From the NCBI GenBank assembly GCA_016200355.1, contig JACQEY010000187.1, positions 1 through 38,469 of the forward strand: 38,469 nucleotides of DNA. The letters are read 5' to 3'. This DNA is from Nitrospirota bacterium (GTDB lineage: Bacteria; Nitrospirota; Nitrospiria; Nitrospirales; Nitrospiraceae). Positions 25,187 through 33,401 of this stretch are shown here, in pieces. A program made the position numbers and the translations under genes. The notes beneath the pieces were generated by a model, which had not been told where the DNA came from, searched no databases, and saw only the letters and a list, made by a program, of their open reading frames with translations. The stretch's first letter is position 1. Every line of letters starts with the position of its first letter.

Positions 25187-25212
25187 CAGTGATGAGTGAT
25201 CACTCATCACTG
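25187..25212. repeat. 26-base perfect palindrome
   Basis: CAGTGATGAGTGA (25187-25199) is followed directly by its exact reverse complement (25200-25212). The TGA stop of the upstream YkgJ-type gene lies inside it (25207-25209). The units TGATGAG repeat with period seven. It lies about 20 bases before the thrH ribosome site. It could be a processing or termination structure, a protein site, or a repeat relic. Confidence 0.85.
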
Positions 25213-25959
25213 CCTCTGAAATGCCTGGCTTAGAAACCGCCACATGTTATCGAGGACCTGGTCCAAGAGAGACGAGCCGGACCAGGTCCGTCTGGACTCT
25301 TCCACATGTCGTTCGGCCCACTCTAAGGCCATCGGGAGTGGGATGAGTCGAGGGGGAGAACTGGTCAAGGTTCCCCAGACCAGTCCCAGGATGGAACTGA
25401 TTCGCATCGAGACCGGGAGGGGGGTAACCGGATTGTGCGCCAGATCCTGGCACAGTTCCGCCGGCGAAGTGACGAGGAGTTCCCGGCAAGCGGCTGGTCG
25501 TGACTCGTAAATTGAACACATTTCGTCCTCTAAATAGGGACAGGGGATTCTCAGTGCATAGTAGGACTGGTTGATCGGATCGAGTTCTTCGTCCGGCACT
25601 GATCTGTTGGCCTCTGCAACATCGTTGAGCCGATCCCACAGACCCGCTCGCTTCAGGCTCTCCTTCCTGTCGCTGAGGCGGCTCAGCAGATGGGTTCGTC
25701 GATCCGTCGGCAGCTGTTCGACATACTCGCGCAACGCAAACGCTTCCGGCGCGGAAAGCGGAACCAGCATGCGACAACAGGCTGCACAGCCTATCCGGCA
25801 GGAAATCGTCTGGCCTGCTTCGATGGCCTGCTGGACTTCCAGTTGTGCGGCTTCATCCCCCAGGCGGCGCGTGACTGGGACAATCGCCGTGATGGGGATG
25901 AGTTGCGTCGGCACATCAATGGCCGTGGTCAGCCGTCCGGCCGGGGTATTTAGCGCCAC
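25207..25959 (-). CDS. YkgJ-family cysteine-cluster protein
   Basis: The 250-residue protein carries the zinc/iron-chelating YkgJ (CxxCxxCC-type) pattern: CRIGCAACCRMLVPLS near residues 53-68, then CPYLEDEMCSIYESRPAACREL near 140-161. These cysteines are thought to bind a metal or Fe-S cluster; the biochemical role of the family is not established. The N-terminal 50 and C-terminal 80 residues are not recognised. The start is GTG 25959 with no strong Shine-Dalgarno. It is upstream of thrH on the same strand, probably in one transcript. Confidence 0.86.
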   Translation of the reverse strand: MALNTPAGRLTTAIDVPTQLIPITAIVPVTRRLGDEAAQLEVQQAIEAGQTISCRIGCAACCRMLVPLSAPEAFALREYVEQLPTDRRTHLLSRLSDRKESLKRAGLWDRLNDVAEANRSVPDEELDPINQSYYALRIPCPYLEDEMCSIYESRPAACRELLVTSPAELCQDLAHNPVTPLPVSMRISSILGLVWGTLTSSPPRLIPLPMALEWAERHVEESRRTWSGSSLLDQVLDNMWRFLSQAFQRQ

Positions 25960-26154
25960 CTAAAAGCGTTCGACCATCACAACACTTCGCCTCGTTCTGC
26001 TGTTTTGTCGGCATCATAAAGGAGGCAGGACTTGCGAGACAAGCGAGGGTGGCGCGACTCGAAAGTCGGACTTCGAACCTTGCCTGTTTCGGACGCGTGT
26101 CGGTTCTTGTTCCCACTCTGATATAGCCGCATAATGTGGGCAAAGGAGAATGGC

Positions 26155-26517
26155 ATGGCATTGTCCGGTCATGTGGTAGGCTTGCTCAAAGAGTACATGC
26201 GGGATCTGGTCGAGCAGGCGAAGCAGGAGACGGCGGCCCATGCCTCCCTTGGCTTTTCCCCTACGCCCTATCGGTCGGATCAGGCACTGTCCGATTTGTT
26301 GGCCATTCTAGACGATCGCATCGAGTCCGAAGGGCTGCAAGTTGGACTGCCTGACGGACTTCTCCACCAGATGTGGGGGATCTGCAACGACGCCGGTGCC
26401 CAGGTGAAGGAACGTGTTTGGTTGGATTTAAACAGCAGCGACCAACCATCGTCAAAGGCCAGGGTTCGCGAGCTGACCTATCGCGCGCTGCTCGCTGTGA
26501 TCGAAGGCTCCTGCTAG
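26155..26517 (+). CDS. Small conserved-looking protein of unknown function
   Basis: This 120-residue protein starts at ATG 26155, six bases after AAGGAG (26143-26148); ATG 26134 is an alternative without a good site. It has no signal peptide or membrane segment. The sequence looks mostly helical and acidic, with LLKEYMRDLVEQAKQE near the N-terminus and LTYRALLAVIEGS at the end. I do not recognise a family. Its stop shares CTAG with the stop of the convergent YdcF-type gene (26514-26517). It is divergent from the YkgJ-type gene across a 195-base gap in which I see no convincing signal. Confidence 0.7.
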   Translation: MALSGHVVGLLKEYMRDLVEQAKQETAAHASLGFSPTPYRSDQALSDLLAILDDRIESEGLQVGLPDGLLHQMWGICNDAGAQVKERVWLDLNSSDQPSSKARVRELTYRALLAVIEGSC

Positions 26518-27326
26518 AGCTTCCCTGCCAGCCAATAAATCACCATGCCTGCTACTTCCACCACGGTTTCCCTGGTGTGCTGTAGCTCGATATCCCTCGG
26601 CAAGACATCAAACGGGTCGATGTCATCCCAGCTCTCTCGCGGCAGGTTCTGTGAAGTATAGTCGCAGGGAACCGGCGTGACGCGGAAGCCCTGCTTCGTG
26701 AACACCGGGACGGCGCGTGGCAGATGGCTGGCTGAACTCACGAGTAGAATTGATGCGGGTCCGAGTAATCGTTTGCTCCCCGTCGCGTTCTCGTAGGTGT
26801 TTCGGGCCTCCGTATCGATCTTTGTGGCGGACTCAGGAACGCCGAGGCGAACCGCCCATCGTTTCATTTCGACTGCTTCTTGGGGGCCCGTGCCGAAGAC
26901 TTGCCCGTCTCCCCCTGTCAGTACCAAGGTCGGAGCATAGCCTTGCTGGTAGAGGTCCACGCCGCAGGTGGTTCGATTTCTGGAATAAGAAGATGGCTCG
27001 GTGGTTGGTCGAAGCGAGCCTTTCGCATTGATGCCTCCCCCCAATACAACGATGGCATCAAAGCGATCGGTCGGTGTCAACTGTGGGATGCGGTACCAGG
27101 ATTCGAGCGAACCAATCAGCGGAGTGGCGATCAACGGACTGGATAGCGCCACGAGGAGAAGGAGGGAAGACATAAGGAGTTGGCGCACCCACCGCAGGCG
27201 TTTGGGCGAGAATGGCAAGAGGGCCAAGACCGTCGCTACGCCAAGGAGTAGCACGACCCACGTCAGCGGGTAGAGAGCGTACTTGACGAACTTATACAAA
27301 CCGAAGAAGAATGGAGTGAGTTCCAT
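26514..27326 (-). CDS. YdcF/ElyC-family (DUF218) membrane protein
   Basis: The 270-residue protein has two N-terminal hydrophobic segments (about residues 15-38 and 48-68), then a DUF218 domain with AIVVLGGGINAKG, LVLTGG, EARNTYENA and VSSASHLPRA, the last two being family signatures. ElyC/SanA-type proteins act in cell-envelope integrity and peptidoglycan lipid-carrier use; the exact reaction is not settled. The predicted soluble domain is periplasmic. It is divergent from the EVE-domain gene with 82 bases between starts. Confidence 0.9.
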   Translation of the reverse strand: MELTPFFFGLYKFVKYALYPLTWVVLLLGVATVLALLPFSPKRLRWVRQLLMSSLLLLVALSSPLIATPLIGSLESWYRIPQLTPTDRFDAIVVLGGGINAKGSLRPTTEPSSYSRNRTTCGVDLYQQGYAPTLVLTGGDGQVFGTGPQEAVEMKRWAVRLGVPESATKIDTEARNTYENATGSKRLLGPASILLVSSASHLPRAVPVFTKQGFRVTPVPCDYTSQNLPRESWDDIDPFDVLPRDIELQHTRETVVEVAGMVIYWLAGKL

Positions 27327-27408
27327 CGGCAGACCTCAATCGAACAGTGAGCATCGCTGATAGCATACATGGAGTCAGGCAAATGACCAAGCAGGAAGAG
27401 GTGATGCG

Positions 27409-27891
27409 ATGGCACAAGGGCGCCGCTATTGGCTGATGAAATCGGAACCACGTGTATTTTCGATCGACGATCTCGCGCAATCTCCCAAGCAGACGACCTG
27501 TTGGGATGGGGTGCGGAACTATCAGGCGCGCAACTTTATGCGCGCGATGGCCGTCGGCGACCATGTGCTTTTTTACCATAGCAATGCCGAGCCGCCGGCT
27601 GTGGTGGGGATTGCGGAAGTTGTGCGGACAGCCTATCCCGATCAGACGCAGTTCGACAAGACGTCCCACCACTATGATCCAGCCAGTGTTCCCTCTGCTC
27701 CGCGGTGGGATATGGTGAACATCCGGTATCGTCAGACATTCAAGACCGGTCTGCCGCTTGATCGACTAAGGCAGGAACCAAAACTGAAGGGCATGGTCTT
27801 GTTGCAAAAAGGCTCTCGCCTCTCGGTCCAGCCGGTGACGGAAGCTGAGTGGGCTGTGATATTGAAACTTGCCGGAGCAAAGATCAGCTAG
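27409..27891 (+). CDS. EVE-domain protein
   Basis: The 160-residue protein is almost entirely an EVE domain: YWLMKSEPRVFSIDDL at the start, TCWDGVRNYQARNFMRAM, then GDHVLFYHSN, and LLQKGSRLSVQPVTEAEW at the end. EVE belongs to the PUA-like fold and homologues such as THYN1 bind modified DNA bases. A role in sensing modified nucleic acids is possible, but no restriction or modification gene is nearby. A purine-rich AGGAAGAGGTG precedes ATG 27409. Confidence 0.93.
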   Translation: MAQGRRYWLMKSEPRVFSIDDLAQSPKQTTCWDGVRNYQARNFMRAMAVGDHVLFYHSNAEPPAVVGIAEVVRTAYPDQTQFDKTSHHYDPASVPSAPRWDMVNIRYRQTFKTGLPLDRLRQEPKLKGMVLLQKGSRLSVQPVTEAEWAVILKLAGAKIS

Positions 27892-27978
27892 CGGAGCTGC
27901 TACCGGGCTGTAGAAAAATTATGTTGGGCTGGTGAAAATTCAATGGCCAGCATGTCTGGGGCAAAGGGACATGGTCCT

Positions 27979-28105
27979 GCAGGATGCTCAAAAAGTTCGT
28001 CCAGCAAGGCCGCAGCCGATGAAAGCACCGGAGGCGTAGCCCTGGGCTACGTTGAGGATGCTTTCGAGGGGAGAACGAAGCTGGAGGACTTTTTCAGCAT
28101 CCGAT
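27979..28105 (+). repeat. Structured inverted-repeat element, copy 2
   Basis: It begins GCAGGATGCTCAAAAAG and ends CTTTTTCAGCATCC, the same arms as copy 1. The centre CGTAGCCC-T-GGGCTACG (about 28034-28050) replaces CGTAC...GTACG of copy 1 but stays fully paired; GAAAGCA/TGCTTTC form an outer stem. The right end touches the stop codon of the minus-strand metalloprotease gene. Confidence 0.88.
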
Positions 28106-28353
28106 TAGGTTTTGGCTTTGCCGTTATCAAGATGTCGGTGCTGCCAGTCGAGCCAGGCATGGCCAAGTTCGTGGGCGAGAATGTAGCGCCGTCTGGTCAC
28201 AGGCAAGCGCTTGCGAAGATAGATGGTCTTCGTGGCGTCGTCCCAGATTCCGTCGGCATTCGGATCCCGACGGTCCATGTCGGTATCGGAAAGTTGACGG
28301 ATGGAGATCCGATAGCCGAACGGAAGCACGACTCGAGAGGGCATTCGCAACAT
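28105..28353 (-). CDS. Minimal HExxH metalloprotease-like protein
   Basis: This 82-residue protein has the zinc-protease motif AHELGHAWLDW near residues 59-69, following a beta segment KTIYLRKRL. The layout resembles the ImmA/IrrE (DUF955-like) or SprT-like minimal protease fold, but it is shorter than usual and the third metal ligand is not certain (a later His or Asp in HRHLD is possible). AGGAG lies upstream of the ATG on the minus strand, so it is probably a real gene rather than a relic. No helix-turn-helix partner gene is adjacent. Its stop codon abuts repeat copy 2. Confidence 0.75.
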   Translation of the reverse strand: MLRMPSRVVLPFGYRISIRQLSDTDMDRRDPNADGIWDDATKTIYLRKRLPVTRRRYILAHELGHAWLDWQHRHLDNGKAKT

Positions 28354-28674
28354 ATCCGCTGCTCCTGATAGTGCGTTAGCGTATCACAAACTCTTCTCTC
28401 GCTTCACGGCTAGCACCCCATTAAAAATCAATGAGTTATACTATTATTCCATTCAGGAGTCCTGCCCATCAATGGTCTTCCCTTGTCAGAGTGACTAGAC
28501 TGTTTTCGGTGTGGCCTGGTCGTAATCCCTCTTGCCGAGGCGGACGGTTCATGCTCCATGAAAGATTTTTTTCGGCTTTCAACGCGTGCCGCCTCCAGCT
28601 AACGGTGCTGAAAACAAGATGTTCTTCATTGGCAACCTAGAGCAGGAGTATACTGACTGCACATGAGGTCTACC
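28354..28674. other. About 320-base divergent intergenic region
   Basis: This gap lies between the divergent metalloprotease and lysine-dehydrogenase-like genes. A 69-codon frame (28431-28640) has no clear ribosome site or motif and is not supported. An AT-rich patch with TATACT at 28437-28442 and another TATACT at about 28649 could be -10 elements, but neither has a good -35 at the right distance. Confidence 0.4.
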
Positions 28675-29763
28675 ATGCATCGTGTACTTGTCTTGGGCGC
28701 TGGAAAAATCGGATCCCTGGTCGCCTGTCTCTTGTCAGAAAGCGGGGACTACGAGGTCTGTCTTGGTGACATCAACCTCGACGCCCCCAAGCGGTTTGTC
28801 GAGGATCTCGGCCTCGCGCGCGTGACACCTCTGCACTTCGATGTCCGACATCATGAAACTATCAGCGCATACATGACGGCATATCGATTCGATGCGGTCC
28901 TATCGAGCCTCCCCTATTTCTGCAACCCCGCTGTAGCCGGATTGGCTCGGGAACATCGGCTTCACTATTTCGACCTGACGGAGGATGTCGAGGTCACCAA
29001 TCAGGTCAAAGTTCTGAGCCTCGACTCACCGCAAGCCTTTGTGCCGCAATGCGGTCTGGCTCCCGGTTTCATCAGTATTGCGGCGCATGACTTGATCACC
29101 CATTTTGATACGGTGGATACGGTCAAAATGCGGGTCGGAGCCTTGCCGGTCCATCCCAGTAACGCCCTCAAGTACTCGCTCACCTGGTCTACCGATGGGC
29201 TGATCAACGAGTACGGCAACATCTGTTACGGAATTGAGGGGGGGGAGAAGGTGTCCCTCCTGCCTCTCGAAGGGTATGAGACGATCGAGGTAGATGGACT
29301 TCTCTACGAAGCGTTCAACACGTCCGGAGGATTGGGAACATTGGCCGATACCTATGCAGGAAAAGTTCGGACCATGAACTACAAGACGCTACGGTATCCG
29401 GGCCATTGCGAGAAAATTCACCTCTTGATGAAAGATCTCAAGTTGAACGAGGACCGTGAGACGCTCAAACGAATTCTCGAACGGGCCGTTCCCCAGACAC
29501 TGCAAGATGTCGTGCTGATTTATACCTCCGTCATGGGGATGAGGAAAGGCGCCTTGTTCGAGGAGAACTATGTAAAGAAGATCTATCCCCTTTGCATTAA
29601 AGGGAAACTCTGGTCCGCCATTCAAGTGACGACCGCCTCGAGCTTCTGTGCCGTAGCCGATCTCGTGCTGGCGGCGCCCGAACGATACAGGGGATTCATC
29701 ACGCAGGAATCGTTTCCGTTACAAGACGTGCTCAAGAATCGGTTTGGAGCTTGCTACCGATGA
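28675..29763 (+). CDS. Saccharopine dehydrogenase-family protein, probable L-lysine 6-dehydrogenase
   Basis: The protein has about 362 residues. ATG 28675 is preceded by GAGGT at five bases; ATG 28663 is also possible. The N-terminal Rossmann motif is [14 protein letters not shown], then VCLGDI as the acidic end of strand 2. The catalytic-domain segment SLPYFCNP and QCGLAPGF are typical of saccharopine-reductase/lysine 6-dehydrogenase proteins. The proposed reaction is oxidation of the 6-amino group of lysine to 2-aminoadipate 6-semialdehyde, in equilibrium with piperideine-6-carboxylate. The stop overlaps the ALDH start by ATGA, which supports a shared pathway. Other saccharopine-type activities are not excluded. 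Confidence 0.82.
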   Translation: MHRVLVLGAGKIGSLVACLLSESGDYEVCLGDINLDAPKRFVEDLGLARVTPLHFDVRHHETISAYMTAYRFDAVLSSLPYFCNPAVAGLAREHRLHYFDLTEDVEVTNQVKVLSLDSPQAFVPQCGLAPGFISIAAHDLITHFDTVDTVKMRVGALPVHPSNALKYSLTWSTDGLINEYGNICYGIEGGEKVSLLPLEGYETIEVDGLLYEAFNTSGGLGTLADTYAGKVRTMNYKTLRYPGHCEKIHLLMKDLKLNEDRETLKRILERAVPQTLQDVVLIYTSVMGMRKGALFEENYVKKIYPLCIKGKLWSAIQVTTASSFCAVADLVLAAPERYRGFITQESFPLQDVLKNRFGACYR

Positions 29764-31289
29764 TGTCCATCGCGGAAATCCTCAAGGGATTGGGCTTGAG
29801 CGCCATCAACGCGGGCGGCAGCACTGGGACCCATTGGTGGGCCTCTGGCGAGAACGCATCGCTGCTGGATTCCGTGAATCCGGCGACCGGCGAGATGATT
29901 GCGCAGATTCGTGCCTGTTCAGCCGATGACTATGATCACATCGTGCGGGAATCCATGACAGCATTTCAGCAATGGCGGCTCATTCCGGCTCCCAAGCGAG
30001 GTGAACTCGTCCGGTTGCTCGGCGCATCGTTGCGGGAACACAAGGACCTGCTCGGCTCGCTGGTGTCGCTCGAAGTCGGCAAGATCAAAGCAGAGGGGGA
30101 CGGCGAAGTTCAGGAAATGATCGACATGGCGGACTTTGCCGTGGGCCAGTCGCGCATGTTGTATGGAACGACGATGCATTCCGAGCGGCCGCAGCATCGG
30201 ATGTCGGAGCAATGGCATCCGCTCGGGCCGGTCGGCGTGATTACCGCCTTCAATTTTCCCGTAGCAGTCTGGGCCTGGAATGCCTTCCTGGCTGCAATTG
30301 CCGGAGATACGGTGGTGTGGAAGCCTTCGCCGAAAGCGCCGCTGTGCGCGATCGCGGTGCAGCACCTCTGCAACCGAGTGATGGAGCAACAGGGCTATCG
30401 AGGGATCTTCTCTCTCATTGTGACTTCTGAAAAGACCATCGCGGAGACGCTGGTTCGGGATCGCCGATTGCCGTTGATCTCGTTTACAGGGTCCGTATCG
30501 GTTGGTCGAGCTGTGGCCGCGACCGTCGCGCAACGGCTGGGGCGGACGCTGTTGGAACTGAGCGGGAACAATGCGATCATCGTGGACCAGACGGCAGACC
30601 TTTCCCTGGCGATTCGCGCCATCGTGTTCGGTGCGGTCGGCACAGCCGGCCAACGGTGCACGACGACTAGACGGCTGTTCGTCCACGAGTCTCGTTACGA
30701 TGAAGTGGTCACGAAGCTGATCTCGGCATATAGACAGATACGCATTGGTAATCCATTGGATCCAGGCGTGCTTCTGGGTCCGCTGATTGATCGAGCTGCG
30801 GTCGAGGCCTATCGGAGTGCCATCGAAGAGGTAAAGCAGGCGGGAGGGAAAGTTCTCTACGGTGGGCAGGTACTGGATCAGGCGGGCTATTTCGTGGAAC
30901 CGGCCATCGTGAAAGCGGAGAACCATTGGCCCATTGTCCAGCGCGAAACCTTTGCGCCGATTCTCTATGTCATGCCCTTCGAAGAGCTTGACGACGCCAT
31001 CGCGTTACAGAATGCGGTGCCTCAAGGTTTATCTTCCGCAATTTTTACGTCCGACGTGAGGAGCAGCGAGCGGTTCACATCCACTATCGGCAGCGACTGC
31101 GGAATCGCCAATGTGAACATCGGGACGTCAGGAGCGGAAATCGGCGGCGCCTTTGGAGGAGAAAAGGAAACCGGTGGAGGACGCGAAGCCGGCTCGGATG
31201 CTTGGAAAGCCTATCTGCGGCGACAGACGAACACGATCAACTGGGGTCACGATTTGCCGTTGGCCCAGGGCATCAAATTTGGAGAGTGA
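29760..31289 (+). CDS. ALDH7-type aminoadipate-semialdehyde (piperideine-6-carboxylate) dehydrogenase
   Basis: The 509-residue enzyme matches the ALDH7/antiquitin group: [45 protein letters not shown], the Glu of LELSGNN and the catalytic Cys in [14 protein letters not shown]. The C-terminal [14 protein letters not shown] is also typical. The reaction is NAD(P)+-dependent oxidation of 2-aminoadipate 6-semialdehyde to 2-aminoadipate. ATG 29760 overlaps the upstream stop (ATGA), so translation is coupled to the lysine-dehydrogenase-like gene. The next gene follows after 90 bases on the same strand. Confidence 0.92.
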   Translation: MMSIAEILKGLGLSAINAGGSTGTHWWASGENASLLDSVNPATGEMIAQIRACSADDYDHIVRESMTAFQQWRLIPAPKRGELVRLLGASLREHKDLLGSLVSLEVGKIKAEGDGEVQEMIDMADFAVGQSRMLYGTTMHSERPQHRMSEQWHPLGPVGVITAFNFPVAVWAWNAFLAAIAGDTVVWKPSPKAPLCAIAVQHLCNRVMEQQGYRGIFSLIVTSEKTIAETLVRDRRLPLISFTGSVSVGRAVAATVAQRLGRTLLELSGNNAIIVDQTADLSLAIRAIVFGAVGTAGQRCTTTRRLFVHESRYDEVVTKLISAYRQIRIGNPLDPGVLLGPLIDRAAVEAYRSAIEEVKQAGGKVLYGGQVLDQAGYFVEPAIVKAENHWPIVQRETFAPILYVMPFEELDDAIALQNAVPQGLSSAIFTSDVRSSERFTSTIGSDCGIANVNIGTSGAEIGGAFGGEKETGGGREAGSDAWKAYLRRQTNTINWGHDLPLAQGIKFGE

Positions 31290-31378
31290 GGGCGTCACGG
31301 GTCTCTCGTCAACCGTAGGGACAAGGCCACGAATGACGTTTGACGAAGACCGGGATACCTGGAAAAGGAGTTACCAGC

Positions 31379-31975
31379 ATGGATCACGCTACAGAGTTGG
31401 ATGGGCTCATCGAGAGGATGATCGCGAAGTACGTTTCAGGCAATCGGGCAGCCAAGGTGCTGCGGGATTCGTTGGACAAGGCGGGAGTCGGCTTCTACCC
31501 GGTTGCAGACCATCTGACGCTGCGGACATTGAATATCGATCAGCGTGCGGAGGAATTTACGAGGCTCGGGTATGGGTACAGTGAAACGATCGAGTATGAA
31601 GACTGGTACGCGAAGGTCTATCGGAAGATTGGATACCCAGCGCTCTTCGTGGATCAAGCCTATCCCGACGATCGGGGCCGCACGAGCATCATCCCTGGTT
31701 GGGTCAATAAATTTGGCGATCAGGTGTTCCATCATGTGGCGGTGCGAGTGGAAGATATCGAGCGGGCGATTGAACGGTTGAAAGCACAAGGGGTGGTCTT
31801 TACCGGTCAGATCGTCGGCGCGCGAGGTGGCCAGCTCAGGCAAATTTTTACGGTACCTGAAATGGTGGATGGTCAGCCGTTTTCTGTGCTGGAACTTGCC
31901 GAACGCCATAGAGGATACCAGGGGTTCTCGCCCCCACAGGCAGATAGTTTGATGAAATCCACCATAGTTCGGTAA
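31379..31975 (+). CDS. VOC-fold metalloprotein resembling DUF1338/HglS 2-oxoadipate dioxygenase, short form
   Basis: The 198-residue protein starts at ATG 31379, eight bases after AAGGAG (31365-31370). A vicinal-oxygen-chelate metal triad is visible: His in ADHLTLRTL, His in FHHVAVRV, and Glu in SVLELAER. Arg in HLTLRT corresponds to the DHxxxRT pattern I recall for DUF1338, and the end GFSPPQADSLMKST resembles the DUF1338 C-terminal GFxxxxADKIFEST pattern. HglS enzymes turn 2-oxoadipate into 2-hydroxyglutarate in lysine breakdown but are usually far longer (above 400 residues in Pseudomonas). The neighbours make and oxidise aminoadipate semialdehyde, which fits. A generic VOC protein remains possible. 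Confidence 0.6.
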   Translation: MDHATELDGLIERMIAKYVSGNRAAKVLRDSLDKAGVGFYPVADHLTLRTLNIDQRAEEFTRLGYGYSETIEYEDWYAKVYRKIGYPALFVDQAYPDDRGRTSIIPGWVNKFGDQVFHHVAVRVEDIERAIERLKAQGVVFTGQIVGARGGQLRQIFTVPEMVDGQPFSVLELAERHRGYQGFSPPQADSLMKSTIVR

Positions 31976-32079
31976 TGTCCTGCCCTCTCCCGCATTATTC
32001 ATAGGCGTTTCCGCGCGACTCGCCAACAAGATTGATAAGATTCCCGGTTAATATCGGTGAAGGTCGAGAATGTTTCCGA

Positions 32080-32113
32080 TTGACAATTTATAATATGTCT
32101 AGTATTCTAGACA
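32080..32113 (+). promoter_or_regulatory. ars promoter and ArsR operator overlapping the start codon region
   Basis: TTGACA (32080-32085) and TATTCT (32103-32108) are 17 bases apart. TGTCTAG (32096-32102) and CTAGACA (32107-32113) form a perfect palindrome around TATT that covers the -10, ending one base before ATG 32115. This is the expected layout for autoregulation by ArsR. Transcription would begin at or next to the ATG, giving leaderless mRNA. TATAAT at 32089-32094 is an alternative -10 with a poor -35. Confidence 0.75.
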
Positions 32114-32114
32114 C

Positions 32115-32471
32115 ATGGACATTAAGGAAGCGCTCGCCGCCTTCGATTCGCTGTCGCAGGATACTCGACTGCGAGTGTTTCGGTTGCTGGTCGAATATGG
32201 CGAGCCCGGTGCGCCTGCCGGTGCACTGAGCGAAGCCTTGCATATTCCTCACAATACGCTGTCGTTCCATCTGTCGCATATGAGCCATGCGGGTCTCGTC
32301 GTGTCGAGACGGGACGGGAGGTCGGTTATCTACAGTGCCAATTTTGAGTTTTTTTCAGGGTTGATCCGCTACATGGTCAAGGACTGCTGCCGTGTTGAAT
32401 TTGCCAGCATCCGCGACGACAAAAAGCGGAAATGCTCGATCATCGAACTGTCACACTGTTGCGAACCATAG
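32115..32471 (+). CDS. arsR: ArsR-family metalloregulator
   Basis: The 118-residue winged-helix protein has the ArsR pattern: LSQDTRLRVFRLLV, then recognition helix HNTLSFHLSHMSHAGLV and the wing RRDGRSVIYSAN. Cysteine pairs near the C-terminus (VKDCCRVEF, KRKCSI, SHCCEP) could form the As(III) site; the classic CVC motif of the recognition helix region is not seen. It is expected to release DNA on binding arsenite. No Shine-Dalgarno precedes ATG 32115; the operator lies against it. arsI follows 11 bases after the stop. Confidence 0.93.
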   Translation: MDIKEALAAFDSLSQDTRLRVFRLLVEYGEPGAPAGALSEALHIPHNTLSFHLSHMSHAGLVVSRRDGRSVIYSANFEFFSGLIRYMVKDCCRVEFASIRDDKKRKCSIIELSHCCEP

Positions 32472-32482
32472 GAGGACATATC

Positions 32483-32953
32483 ATGAAACGATTTCACATC
32501 CATGTTGGGGTCGAGAAACTCGACGAATCCATCCGATTTTACAGTGCCCTGTTCGGCGCGGAGCCGGTCAAAACGAAATCTGACTATGCCAAATGGTTGC
32601 TGGAAGATCCCCGCGTGAACTTCGCGATCTCCACACGGGCGAATAAAGGCATGGACCACCTTGGCATTCAGGTCGAGGAAGAGAGCGAACTGACAGAGTT
32701 GCGCGAACGCCTCAAGGCTGGAGACATGGCTGTGGTGGAGGAAGGCGAGACGGTCTGCTGTTACGCCCGGTCGGAAAAGTCGTGGATACAGGATCCCGCC
32801 GGGATTCCGTGGGAAGCCTACCGGACGATGGAGGATGTCCAGCTGTTTTCCAGCCATCCCGATCAGGCTGAAACGGCGTGTTGTACGCCAGACACGATGG
32901 GAACGCCTGAGTGCTGTGAAGCGTCTGAAAAAACCGCCGGGTGTTGCAGCTGA
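32483..32953 (+). CDS. arsI: ArsI, organoarsenical C-As lyase (VOC family)
   Basis: The 156-residue protein begins MKRFHIHVGVEKLDESI. It has the vicinal cysteine pair VCCYA at residues 92-93, which in ArsI binds trivalent organoarsenicals. The Fe(II) triad is visible as His5 (or His7), His59 in MDHLGIQV and Glu111 in PWEAY. The C-terminus carries extra cysteines (CCTPD, CCEAS, GCCS). ArsI breaks the carbon-arsenic bond of methylarsenite with oxygen. GGAGG lies seven bases before ATG 32483. The stop overlaps the arsC start (TGATG). CadI-type proteins are close relatives, but the CC pair and the arsenic genes favour ArsI. Confidence 0.9.
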   Translation: MKRFHIHVGVEKLDESIRFYSALFGAEPVKTKSDYAKWLLEDPRVNFAISTRANKGMDHLGIQVEEESELTELRERLKAGDMAVVEEGETVCCYARSEKSWIQDPAGIPWEAYRTMEDVQLFSSHPDQAETACCTPDTMGTPECCEASEKTAGCCS

Positions 32954-33375
32954 TGAAACCGGCTCCGCATAAAGTGCTGGTGGTATGCACGGGTAATTCC
33001 TGCCGCTCCGTGATGGCGGAAGCGCTGATCAATAATCTCGGCCATGACCGGTATCGGGCCTGGAGCGCCGGAAGTGTTCCGGCGGGATATGTTCACCCGA
33101 AATCCATCGAGACGTTACAACGGCATGGCCTGGATCCCGGTCGGCCACGCAGCAAGTCATGGGATGAGTATGCGGCACAGTCCTTTGATCTGGTGATCAC
33201 GGTATGCGATCAGGCGGCGGGCGAAACCTGTCCACTCTTTCCAGGCAGCCCCAAGAAGCTGCATTGGAGTACGCCTGATCCGGCCAAAGCCACTGGATCA
33301 GATAGCGAAATAGACGCGGCGTTCGACAAGGTTTTTTTCGTGCTCAAAAATCGCGTCGAAGAACTGATGAAATGA
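32953..33375 (+). CDS. arsC: Arsenate reductase, thioredoxin-coupled (LMW-PTP) type
   Basis: The 140-residue protein has the P-loop VVCTGNSCRSVMAEAL, with nucleophile Cys in CTGNSCRS, and the later cysteine pair in VITVCDQAAGETCPLFPG, as in thioredoxin-dependent ArsC. HWSTPDPAKATG is the general acid Asp loop. It reduces arsenate to arsenite. ATG 32953 overlaps the arsI stop. No ArsB or Acr3 efflux gene follows, so arsenite export must be encoded elsewhere, or the operon mainly handles methylarsenicals. Confidence 0.95.
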   Translation: MKPAPHKVLVVCTGNSCRSVMAEALINNLGHDRYRAWSAGSVPAGYVHPKSIETLQRHGLDPGRPRSKSWDEYAAQSFDLVITVCDQAAGETCPLFPGSPKKLHWSTPDPAKATGSDSEIDAAFDKVFFVLKNRVEELMK

Positions 33376-33401
33376 CCGTCTCGCCCGCTCTTGTCTGACC
33401 C

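Noticed and set aside
28431-28640. 69-residue frame in the divergent gap
   Set aside because: Arg/Cys-rich sequence, no ribosome site, no motif.
32089-32094. TATAAT as the arsR -10 box
   Set aside because: A perfect hexamer, but only three bases from TTGACA, and no good -35 lies 16-18 bases upstream; kept as an alternative only.
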